From the NCBI GenBank assembly GCA_037576195.1, contig CM075104.1, positions 22,708,211 through 22,772,210 of the forward strand: 64,000 nt of DNA, read 5' to 3'. The stretch's first letter is position 1, and each line of letters starts with the position of its first letter. This document shows positions 50,304 to 60,029 of this stretch, piece after piece. A model generated the notes under the pieces. That model did no database searches. It was not told the origin of the DNA and saw only the letters and a list, made by a program, of their open reading frames with translations. Made by a program: the position numbers and the translations under genes. The stretch is from Phytoseiulus persimilis. Its lineage: Eukaryota > Arthropoda > Arachnida > Mesostigmata > Phytoseiidae.

Positions 50304-51826
50304 AAAAATGTCTACAGTCGCATCTTTTCTTCATCATAAATAGTACGCCAGCAGAGTGAGACGAGTGAGAGCTCTAGCTCCGTGCAATCAGAGCCATGTA
50401 GCATCCTAAAAATCACCGACATAGGATCGATGACAGCTCGGTGAGCTGGAGACGGCCGAAAAAGGCTAATATTCCTCGATTCTCAACGAGAAAGGATCGA
50501 GCACAGGAGCTGGTTTGATTTCGAACTGAGTTACTCACCCTCGTTTCGATCCATGTTGATCGCTGCGGTGGAGTCACGCTACCCCGGGGAGAAGCAGAGT
50601 TTCAGAGCTTCCTACCTACCAGCTGCTCTTGCCGATGAATATCATACAGAAATTATCTACACGATAAACGACTTTGACGCTGAGCATCACGCACTAGTTG
50701 TTGTATTCAACGGATTCGGCGGGAAATTCAAATAGGGTCATGTGGTCGTCAATCCCCCCCTCCCGAGAGTGGAAATCGGTTCCCCACTTGGGACCTGTGG
50801 GTTATCCAGTTGGAAGAAGTCATCCATACCCCGGTCCACAGGAATTGCAATTCCAGGGGCAGCCCCTGTCTGTAGTGCTGAAATGTGGACATGGAAGACC
50901 ATTTTCATGGAATAGGGAGCTCGACTTTCTCGTCAACACAGTAGCGTAGCGAGGCGGGGAGGCGGTTCGCACCTGGGCATCAGGTCGCTAGGGACTTCAG
51001 AATGCCTCTACATGCCTGTCACACTGGGTTTTTTCAAATCTTCCAGGTGAATTTCTCCGGAATCCTCAAAGTGGAGAGAACAATAGGTGATCCGGCTCAT
51101 ATAATAATCTAGTTGCTCACATTTGGGTTGGCTCGCGCAAGTTGTCTCAAATCTCTGAAGATCTCCATTTTAGATGATCATAATTTATATTTGAGGTTGT
51201 CCAAAACTTGGATCTTCGCGCATCAAACGCATTCATCTTCTCAGAGGCCGAATTCATCTTCTCAGACGCCCCCTCCTCCTTTGAGTCACTCCTGGATCCG
51301 CCACTGATCGAATCCGCCCCGGGCATCATGAAGGCTCGCTACGCCACTGCGTATATAGCTACTCTCCAACTCTGTATCACCTCATAAACTTCGTCAGGTA
51401 ACGATGAGATCCCTTCCGACCGAGGAGATCCTCTAGAATCTTGATTCAGATCGAGGCATCCTTGAAACGGTCCTCGAATGGATGCTTGGAGGAGACGCGT
51501 TTCCCGAGTCCCGCTAGGCTTGCCCTCAGATGGTACGAGCTCCGGGGCACGCTGCAGGAGTGACGGACTACGCCGCCCACCGTCACTGCCGATGCATACC
51601 CGGCCCAGGTGCTTGACGTCTCTACGAAAGTTTCAACTATTTCTGAACTCAGCACACAGCTTTGAGCCTTGTGATACAATCAAGCACGGCTCGATAGTAT
51701 TGAAGCTCCATAATGACTCCGAACGACTTCCCGATCGCCGACTCGTATCCATCCCAAGAGGATCGAACCTTCATCATCTATGGAGAAAAGTCAGAATGGA
51801 TGCGAAATGTACGTTCTTAACAATAG
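50304..51826. other. Intergenic, between SAAL1 and TFIIF beta
   Basis: This is the 5' flank of SAAL1 and the 3' flank of TFIIF beta, both - strand. Short frames only. A cluster of hairpins at 50,794-50,868 is listed separately. A - strand frame at 51,147-51,329 repeats ASEKMN twice and shows no domain. Confidence 0.5.
50794..50868. repeat. Cluster of short inverted repeats
   Basis: CCTGTGG (50,794-50,800) pairs with CCACAGG (50,836-50,842). It is directly followed by the palindrome GGAATTGCAATTCC (50,841-50,854) and then by CAGGGGC-A-GCCCCTG (50,854-50,868). Three potential hairpins fill 75 bp. They do not belong to a recognised gene. Confidence 0.6.
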
Positions 51827-51832
51827 TTTATT
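51827..51832 (-). terminator. Polyadenylation signal of TFIIF beta copy 1
   Basis: TTTATT on the + strand reads AATAAA on the - strand, 6 nt beyond the stop codon. This implies a very short 3' untranslated region. Confidence 0.6.
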
Positions 51833-51838
51833 CTGGAA

Positions 51839-52794
51839 TCATTCTTTTTTCGCGGCTGCCGCCTCTGCCGCCGCCGCTTTCTCCTCTTCCTCTTTCTTGT
51901 AATGTCGATATTCCGGTTTCAGTTCCCACATATTCCGATGAGGATTTTTTACATTATAATTACAAACTTCCTTCAAGAGCTCCTTGAGGAACGGAGCCGG
52001 CTGTTTGGTGATTCTCTCGAGATCCTGGGGATGAGGACAAGCATGATGAGGAGAAAGCCGATGGGAATCAGTGGTGAACAAACAGCCATGATATAAGTCA
52101 AAATCTCACCTTGATATTATAGTATTGATGCTTTTCGAAAGCCGAAAAGAGCATTTCGAGCACCTGATCGCGATCACCACGAGCTTTCTTGCCCTCGTTC
52201 TTCTTCCGCGACTCGTATTCAACTTGATGTACGTGCCGCGCGACCGGCTTGAAGTTCTGGACGACCCGATCAAGTCCGATGGCTGCCCTCTTCGGTTGAC
52301 TTGCTTCCATGATTTTCCTTCGCTTCAGATCCATATAGTGAATATCATTCCCGATTGGACGGCATTCACCTTTCTGTACAATAGAGCCTTCGAGGCAGAG
52401 TTTTCCTTGGCCGCACTCCACTCCATCCTCATTGACAGCTTTAGGTTGCGAGTAAACTGCAAGACTCTGCTGTTGGATGTTGGAGATGACAAATTTGTGA
52501 TCGGTGGGGATTTTTTCTTCTTCCGCAACATTCGACAGGGTGAAGCTGATATCGTTTGTGCCGTTCGCAAGCTTGGAGATTTTGATTCGTCCCGCTTCGG
52601 TCAATGGACTGGCTTTCTCCCATTTCTCAGCAATATACTTCGGAACCTGGAAGGAGGGTGAGTCAGTATGATCTCAGCTGAGAGGATATCCGGATGAAGC
52701 AGCTGAGTCTCTGGCGAAAATTGCCTACTTTGACCAACCACACGCCTCTGCTAGCGTTCGAGCAGTCCACATCACGATCACCCTCTGTGGCCAT
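51839..52794 (-). CDS. GTF2F2: TFIIF beta subunit (RAP30/GTF2F2), intact copy
   Basis: General transcription factor subunit that, with RAP74, binds RNA polymerase II and helps it join the promoter complex. Three coding exons: 52,794-52,729 (66 nt), 52,646-52,110 (537 nt) and 52,024-51,839 (186 nt), all phase 0 with GT-AG introns of 82 and 85 bp. The product has 262 residues (human 249). Exon 1 ends GVWLVK and exon 2 opens VPKYIAEKWEKASPL, both family hallmarks. The N-terminal dimerisation beta-barrel (about 1-120) is followed by LKRRKI, the linker, and EYESRKKNEGKKARGDRDQ. The C-terminal winged helix (about 175-245) contains LEMLFSAFEKHQYYNIK, DLERITKQPAPFLKELLKEV, then NMWELKPEYRHY. A charged Glu/Lys/Ala tail follows. 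A tandem broken copy lies 1.5 kb upstream in the gene's own orientation. This copy presumably supplies the function. Confidence 0.96.
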
Positions 52795-54323
52795 TTGAGA
52801 GTCGCTAATTCAATGCTGCAAACAGAACAATTTCGTTACTTGGGCGTCGGAAGGAGGTGGCATCCGTAGCTCTTCGCACAGGTATTCTGCACTCATCAAT
52901 TTGTTGACCAAATGGACGTCGTCTGTCGGGAGATCTCATGCACAGGAGGTCGGCTCTTGCAGATATCAGATATCAGCCTGACTGGGGTCCCGGGAGTACC
53001 GGTAAGGATTCTGAGACCAAGCCAATGGAGGCATATCGGAATCATGTGCCACTCCGGTTGAGCAGGATCGGGAATCGCCTCCTGCTCAAAACAACCTCAC
53101 TTCGCCGCTGCTTGCACGATGATGCTCAGTACGCACTCACCTCCGATCTCCCCGGGATTCCCCGACACGTCAAGCGGGATCCGATCAGAGAAGGACATAC
53201 TGAATTCTATCTCGTGTTTGGTCCGCAGTGTGAAGTGAGAGAGGGCCGAGAGAGGGCGAGTAGAGAGGCGGAGCATCGCCGGAAAATAGCCCGCGCGATT
53301 CGAGTTGCGGCAGTGCCTTAATCCCTCAGCGGATGTTGTCGCCGTTGGTCCCGAATTCTTTTCTATCGCCGTTTGCTCTTCACTGCCCCAAGCGATAGTG
53401 GAGGAGCGGAACAACGACAGCTCGGAGGAATCGAGGGAGACCTGATAGCTGCACATAGTTTTTTGAAGTGTTTTTCATCTATATGAACTGTTCTCAAACA
53501 ATGGGACCGCATTCCGGTAGGGCTTGATGAAACTACTCTTACTATTCGATCCGCTGAAGTTTCGTTTCCTTGGGGTGATTGAGAAATCTGCATTCGGCTG
53601 TTTGGAAAAGAAGAGTAACATCGAGGAGAATAATCCACGTTCATGATTTCTCGGAGAGAATGGAAGTGAGAGCGAGGGGCGTAATGTACCGGAAGCATTT
53701 TCACCAGCTGTTGAAATCACAGCAGACAGTAAACAGAGAATCGAGTATATAAAAAATAGATATCCCCACTAGATGGAAAAGTTTAGTGACAGACCAGCGC
53801 GTCCCTCTTCGAAACAGATCACCGCAGTCGGAGCTGCGTTGATTCGCGGCTTTATGCTCTTCGATCTCGATTAACATAGCAAGATAGCTTCACGGAGCCG
53901 CTAGCTATCGTGGTTTCCACGAAACCTTCCAAGAAATCTCGCATTCCGTTCGATGAATGCCACCATGAGATTGCTGATGAGATTGATGACCCCATTTCCG
54001 AGCGACGCGGCCCCTTCGTTCCATTCGATGGATGGGGCGCGGGAATCGAACCTAATCCCTTATTCGGAGCGATATGACTTGCCTTTGGAGAAGGGAACTC
54101 TGTACATCATCCGATGTATGGAAATAAACTGCAACGATACGTATCCCGGGAGACAATCGAACCTCATGCAAGAACCCGTGGAGAAGCTGAGAGGAGCTCT
54201 CCATATCTGTGTAGCCTCCTGTGAGACCGACGCGGCGCGAGAAAAGTCGCGGAAGGGAAAATACGATCTCACCAACAATCCATTGTCAAATCATTCTTCC
54301 TTCCCGGCTCCAACTTTTCATCC
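52795..54323. other. Spacer between the two TFIIF beta copies
   Basis: This stretch contains the promoter of copy 1 and the 3' flank of copy 2. Unassigned frames occur at 52,938-53,321 (+), 53,097-53,456 (-) and 53,953-54,342 (+, overlapping the end of copy 2). The - strand frame ending at 53,097 has a beta-strand-like C-terminus but no family I recognise. No AATAAA for copy 2 was found in the - strand sequence within about 200 bp of its stop. Confidence 0.4.
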
Positions 54324-55269
54324 CTATTGTTCTTCCATGTAGTGTCGGTATTCTGGCTTCAACTCCCACATATTCCGATGAGGAGGCTTCATATTGTAAT
54401 TGCATACTTCTCTCATAAGTTCCTTGAGGTTTGGTATCGGTTGCTTCGTTATATTCGCAAGATCCTGGAAAGAACACGCACTTGAGTCTCGGATTGGGCC
54501 GGAAACTATTTTTTCTGGAAGCAAGGACTGATAAGATCGAGGAGCGCCATTGGGGTATTGGCTGGGAACTCACCCTGATATTGTAGCACTGATGCTGTTC
54601 GAAAGCCGAGTAAAGCAGCTCGAGGACTTGCTGGCGGTCGATGTGGATTCTTTTTCCCTCCGTATACTTCCGAGCTTCGTATTCATTCGACTTGATGAGC
54701 GTGGCGAGCGATTGGTTTGAAGTTCTGAACAGGCCGATCGAGCCCGATGATGGTTCTCTTGGGGCGAGATGCCTCTTCCATTTTCCGTCGTTTTAAATGA
54801 ATGTAGTTCACGTCAGTAGTTATCGGGCGGATTTCGCCTTTTTCTAGGATGCTGCCCTCCAGGCACATTTTCCCGCGGTCGAACTTCATCCCGTCCTTTT
54901 TGCTAGCCTCCACTTGAGAAAGGAAAGCAACGCTCTGATTCTGAACGTAGGAGGAGACGAGTTGATGCTCGCAGGGCATTGTTCCGTTCTCGTCAATATC
55001 GAGGATTGTGAAGGATGTTTCTTTCGTTCCGTTTGCAAGTTGGGGGACAAGGATTGGTCCAACTTCACTCAGAGGCGTGGCCTCCCTCCACTCTTCAGCA
55101 ATGTGCTTCGGAACCTGGAACAATACACGTCAGTGTACGATCTCAGGAGTCAAGACGTGGGAACGAATCAGCTCGTTCTCAAGCAGAACTCAAACTCGCT
55201 TACTTTGACTAGCCATAATCCTTCGCGAGCGTTTGAGCAGTCAACGAGATGATCGCTTCCGGGGGCCAT
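54324..55269 (-). pseudogene. TFIIF beta (RAP30/GTF2F2) tandem copy with frameshift
   Basis: Second copy of TFIIF beta in the same orientation and exon plan as the copy at 51,839-52,794. Exons: 55,269-55,204 (66 nt, identical length), 55,114-54,574 (541 nt versus 537) and 54,464-54,324 (141 nt). Splice sites are intact (GTAAGC, GTTCCAG, GTGAGT, TTCCAG). Exon 1 shares about 14 of 22 residues with copy 1, including VDCSNA and LWLVK. After HAHQVE the frame meets TGA (54,685-54,683) because GAAT is duplicated (54,688-54,681). Beyond it the same homology resumes in another frame (EARKYTEGKR, LLYSAFEQHQCYNI) and exon 3 is open (DLANITKQP, NMWELKPEYRHY). As read, the product is 165 residues. It keeps the RAP74-binding half and loses the winged helix. 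Recent decay, a truncated functional form, or an assembly error are all possible. Intron 1 of the two copies still shares sequence near its 3' end. Confidence 0.9.
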
Positions 55270-57349
55270 TCCAGGGCAGAACTCAGAACTCTAGTAGAAC
55301 AAGTCAGTTCTATCGCCTCAATGTCGGAGCTCTCCGTAGTCTCGTGTTTCCTATGAAGGCTCTTCTATGCTATGAGAGTCCCCTGGATCACCGGTACCGA
55401 AGCTGAATATAGAGATTATTTCACTGGCGAAGTCACAACCTGCAGTCTCCGATCAGGAGGACAAGCGTTACGCTGTGGGGCCTTCCAGCCACGAATGGCG
55501 GATCCGAAGGGCCTGAAGGATTGAACTAACCGTGGTTCCAGAGCGCCGGGAAGGTTCCTGGGCTGGTTACGAAGATGTTCAGTGATTGCATCCGAGAACA
55601 CTCACGACTAAAACAAGGTCCCACCACGAGAGCTTCGAGTGGCACTGGGATCTGTCAGGTCGGGACCTCTTGATGAGTGCGACTCGAATCGAACTCGTGT
55701 ACCGTCCGAATCCTTCGTTCACGTAACATTCGGACTTGGAAGGCGATTGAGCTTTTCCAAGTGTGTCAATGTGCTCCCTAGAAGTGGGGCATCCCTGAAG
55801 CGGAGTCGTGGCCTGACCCCCCCCCCCCCCCCCCTTATCCAGCTGTACCCTTTGGTCACATCAGGATCAGATTGACTGACAAGCGCAAACACGGCGGTGG
55901 TTCCAGACAGGGCTGCAGTTTCTGAAGCAAGGGACGCGAATCTTGTTCCGAATCATTGGCGGAACGTATTCGAGGCCCCATAACTCGACGATTCTCCGCA
56001 GAGTCCCCAATCATTTCAGTGATGACCCCAACCACCTCGATCATTTCGCTCTGCCCCATCGTCGCCCTGGTAGTGACTTTGTTGTTTCTGGCATCGAAGC
56101 GGCAGTTGAGGCAATCTAGTGCTCTCCCAGAACACAGCACTCGCGATCTGCCCAAATTGCTGCGAATTCTCACAGGGAGGGATCGCCGGCTCGTCCACTG
56201 ACATCTCGGACATGCACGCAATATTGGTTTCTCTTGTGATTTTCATCAGGGGTGGCTCTGGCTGATTATACTAGAAAGCTTGATCGTGTTGTCGCTGACT
56301 CGACCGACTGATGCGATTTCTCTCGGAGCCTTCGTCACCGAGCCCGTTCATGGCAGTCAGTTGTTTCTCCAATGAGCAATCACCGGAAGGTCACACGTTG
56401 AACTCAGTGAAACTGACTCCCCAGTGTCGGATCTGTTTGAAGCGTACTCGACGGTGAGCTCAACATCTGCTTCTAATATATTCGCGATGTCATTCTACGA
56501 TGTCACCTCGATGATGCTCGAGGCATGATATTTGGATGAAGAGTCAGCCACGGATATCCAGTGAGATTCACGCGAATCTTATTAGGAGACCCGCGCTTTT
56601 GGGTTCAGCTAGTGTATCTTTAAGCCGCGCCTGGCTTTCTGCTCGGCAAATGTTTCAATCTCATTGTCCGAATTCAAGGAGCTGGAAACCTGTCGCTCTT
56701 ACTAGAGTATACAAAAATTGTTGCGCGTAGTCTCCGTTACGGTGGCTCGAGGATATTCCCTCACGATTTTCGAAGAGCTCATGACGCGTTCCGTGATGGA
56801 TTTTCTCTACCTACAGTTAGCTGGAGACTGGAGGGACCGTGGCTCGCCGGAATTTTCGTTGGCCATAGAGTTCCAGGTCGCCTTTCGAGACCATAGTTCC
56901 CCTTACTCATTTCTCCTTCCTGGAGAGCGCCAACGCCTAATAGACCAGAGGGAAGGGGGGGGGGCAGTCGGCATTGTTCCTTTTGCCACCCGTTAAATCC
57001 GCCACTGTCTGTGAGTATTTCTGGTGGCAGGGCGTTCGCTGGTGTAGCACCGCCGCGCCGGAGATTCGAAATCGCGCGCCTCATCCATCGTCTCCATAGT
57101 CAGACTCCTCCCCCTCGAAACTTGGTCTGCTATTGCTCGTAAGCTGCAAGACCGGTTGGGCTCGGAGTTTGGAAGGGAAGAAAAGAGAACTCCTCTGTGC
57201 TCGGTGGGATCCTCGGAGCAACAGACTGCGAGTCTCTGACGCGCTTCGGTTGAGTTCTTGTGTACAGGATCGGCCCCCCAAGCATCTGCATCCAAGTAGA
57301 ATAAAGTGTTGGAGGAGAGCAATTCAGAAGAACAAAAATATCTCAGAGT
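55270..57349. other. Intergenic, no confident gene
   Basis: This is the 5' flank of TFIIF beta copy 2 and of the RPP25-like gene, which point away from each other. An 18-C run lies at 55,817-55,834. A - strand frame around 56,190-55,990 has an OB-fold-like look and is discussed as a finding. Frames at 56.5-57.3 kb show no domain. Confidence 0.45.
55817..55834. repeat. Homopolymer run of 18 C
   Basis: An uninterrupted C tract (G-rich on the - strand). Such runs are prone to length error in sequencing. Confidence 0.9.
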
Positions 57350-58087
57350 ATGGAGAAATATGACAGAGCCGAAATCGTGGAAGACAATGTGGCAATACCT
57401 TTCCCGGAAGACATCATAGGCAAGGACTATGCGAAAATCGAGGTGAGGCTCCATCAGAACTCTTCCTTAACCGTAGAGCAAAGCTAGAATTCGCTGTCGC
57501 GCAGTGTAAACATTACATCACTCGAAGGAAGAATCCCGTGTTCATGGCTTCCCAGAATAGAAGCAACTCAAAACCCATGGGAGATTCGAGATGAACATTT
57601 AACTTATTGCAGGTAAAGCCGGGCTCTAGGATCTTCAATCTCGTCAGCTTCGCTCAAAGTTCCTTGAAAAAAAATATCAGTCTCGTGATTTCTTCGTGTG
57701 GTCCCGCCATCACCAAGGCTGTTACTATTGCTGAAATAATCAAACGAAAGCATGAAAGAGTGTATCAATGGAATAAGATCGGGTTCAAAGAGTGAGTCTC
57801 CTTCGAGAATCAAATGTCATCATGGCACAGGCCCGTGCTTCATTGCCCTCACTGCCGCTTTTCTCGACAGGATCAAAGAATTTTGGGATCCCAACGAAGT
57901 CGGGATGACTCGGCTCCGAGTGACCCGAGAACTTCCCACGATGCATATATTCCTATCGACAACCCCGTTGGATGAGAGCCTACCTGGAATCCAGGTCCCG
58001 GAGAAGAAACATAAGAGGACGAAGCCATCTAAAGTAAAGAAACCTTCCTCAACAATAGCAGCGAATGATCGGAAACGATCTCTCTGA
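57350..58087 (+). CDS. RPP25L: RNase P/MRP protein subunit p25-like (Alba domain)
   Basis: Three coding exons: 57,350-57,442, 57,613-57,791 and 57,871-58,087. Junctions match in phases 0 and 2, with donors GTGAGG and GTGAGT and acceptors TTGCAG and CGACAG. The product has 162 residues, close to human RPP25L (163). The Alba core spans about 32-115. It opens with VKPGSRIFNLVSFAQSSL, then beta strand and loop ISLVISSCGPAITKAVTIAE (the lysine-containing nucleic-acid-binding turn), then IIKRKHERVYQWNKIGF. MHIFLSTTPLDESLPGIQVP is the usual end of the fold. The tail is basic (KKHKRTKPSKVKK). In the family, Rpp25 pairs with Rpp20 and binds the P3 arm of RNase P and RNase MRP RNA in the nucleolus. RPP25 and RPP25L cannot be told apart here. 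It converges on the MOB4 gene. Confidence 0.9.
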
Positions 58088-58893
58088 AGAGGACACTGTT
58101 CCAGAATAATTTCGGTGCTTGCTCATAAACTTTATGGACCTCTATCAGTCGAAACGAGTCTCATGGATATTTCGTCTTTCAACAAGTCCGCCGAACACCT
58201 CGAACTCGGGGGCCAATCTCTGCCATCCATCGAACGATTCAGAAATTCGCGCCGGAGGAAACCACGTCAGTAGTTCGTTAACCCGATCGGTTGTGGATAT
58301 TCTTGCGTTGCCTCGTCGCCCAGAGGGACTGCATGCCTTTGATAGCTCACAGCTCCACGTGCACTCCGGCCCATGACACTGACGTTCCGAAATCCCCACT
58401 CGAATCCGAGAGTTGGGTGAACTCGCGTGGAAAGAGCACCCGTATATAACGGACCCAATCGAGCTCCCCCTTAGAATAGATTATGGGAGCTACGCCGTTC
58501 GTGTAGGCCTGAGTCGCGCCAAGCGGCACCATCTTAATTGGATTACCGTTGATGAAAGGCAATCAGAGAAGTGGACCAGGTCGAGCCCTACGACGATCAG
58601 AATACAGAACAAAATTGAATCACGCTGGACTGAATTCTATCGGTATATCGAAAGGTTTATCGGCTTTACTGTGGTCTTCCAGAGCAACGAACTTCTTCGA
58701 GAACGAGTGAGAAACGATAGAGTTGCGGGTCCACATATGCAAACGATGTACGAATGTCACACCGGTTCGAAGAGAAATAAATTTAATTGGAGGAGAAGAC
58801 GGCATCGCATGGTTTTCGCTATCTTATATCTTCTACTCCCGATTGGCAGAATACAATAAACGTGAGATCAGCGCAAGGTTTCGTCGGACTAGG
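58088..58893. other. 3' side of the RPP25-like gene; no further gene proven
   Basis: CATAAA at 58,124 and AATAAA at 58,855-58,860 on the + strand are possible ends for the RPP25-like transcript. A + frame at 58,413-58,859 ends beside the latter signal, but its translation has no recognised domain. On the - strand a frame at 58,347-58,562 (MPFINGNPIKMVPLGATQAY...) looks protein-like but I recognise no family and found no splice partner. Confidence 0.35.
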
Positions 58894-58899
58894 TTTATT
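58894..58899 (-). terminator. Polyadenylation signal of MOB4
   Basis: TTTATT on the + strand is AATAAA on the - strand, 205 bp beyond the MOB4 stop. It lies 33 bp from an AATAAA on the opposite strand (58,855-58,860). Confidence 0.5.
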
Positions 58900-59103
58900 T
58901 ACAGTTGGTCACATGGCAATTTATGTATGCGAGTCTCGTAATTTTCAGGTATTTGCGATGAGCTGATTCTTCGGGCAGTTCATCCGGTTCTCTACGCTAA
59001 TCAGCTCTCGTCCTTCCTACGAGTTCAAGGAATCCGCGAAGTGGATTCCATTCGAATAGAGGTTCATCATTGCTCGACGTTCTCATTACTCAAAGCCGTC
59101 GAG

Positions 59104-60029
59104 TCAAGCAGTACTTTCTTCGGTTTGGCCTGGCATTGGTACAATGAGATTTTCCTTCGACATCAGATCATACTTCGTGACGAACACGGTGAAACGTCGG
59201 CAGAGATGGGTTTGAGCTTCGAACTGATCGAAAATGGATCGGTGGTGGTAGAAAGCGTGCGAGAAAATCCGATACACTCGACGACAAATTGAGCCCAGCT
59301 TTGCCACGGACGATTCTTTTATCGAAACTCTACTGGGGAAGTACTTGTTACTGTTCAACAGACAAGCTGCACCGTCCAGAGTGTGTCTCGTATAATCAAT
59401 AGCGGGGCATTCTCGCGGTGTTTTGTGAGCCGCGCACAAAAAGATCCACTGTTCTGTTGCGGTCATCTGCATACAGGTCCCGGCGGTACATTCGGCCTGG
59501 AGACGAACCGCGAGTCCGTTCAGCTCCATACAGAACTGTCGAAGATGCTCATACTTCCAAACACCCTCATCTTGGCAATCTGGGGGCTTGAGTATGGCGT
59601 CGACGTTGGACGGTTCTTTCCTGATCGTCTGTTGGATGAGCTGCTGTACTGCTAAAGTGGAGTCCATCTCCTCAAAAGGCTCATCAGGCCAGCCACTGAA
59701 GTCCTGGAACAACAGGGAGAAAATCATTCCGTATTCAAAACAAGAAGAGGTTTCCAACGACAGGGAGATGTTATTCCGGTGCTCCACCACGGTATTGGAT
59801 GCCTCGTACGTTCCGCGAGGGAGTTCATATTTCAGATTCAGGTAAGGTTGTTTCTCGAGCTCTATCGTCCGCCTTTGGATATCATTCCCGAGAGAGGATC
59901 GGCGCCAAGGAGTCATGTCACAACGGAGCAAATGAGTTCTGCTCGAGCTCCGACACTTACCGCGGCTTTGATGCCTGGTCGATTCCTTCGAGGTTCCGCG
60001 GGAGGGGGAGCTGTATCAGCGGCGGCCAT
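59104..60029 (-). CDS. MOB4: MOB4/phocein, STRIPAK complex MOB-family adaptor
   Basis: Two coding exons: 60,029-59,961 (69 nt) and 59,703-59,104 (600 nt), joined in phase 0 across a 257-bp intron with GTAAGT and TTCCAG. The product has 222 residues (human MOB4 225). The N-terminus [20 protein letters not shown] keeps the RRNRPG motif. Then come [20 protein letters not shown] and [20 protein letters not shown]. The core [40 protein letters not shown] and [20 protein letters not shown] is nearly unchanged from other animals. The MOB zinc ligands are visible: Cys at about 95 and 100 (ECTAGTC) and His at about 172 and 177 (SHAFYHH). MOB4 is a non-enzymatic subunit of the striatin-PP2A (STRIPAK) complex, which restrains Hippo-pathway kinases and acts in membrane and synapse traffic. 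It is cytosolic. Very high conservation argues for a working gene. Confidence 0.97.

Noticed and set aside
56993-57454. 153-codon - strand frame across the RPP25-like first exon
   Set aside because: It is antisense to a well-supported exon and has no domain.
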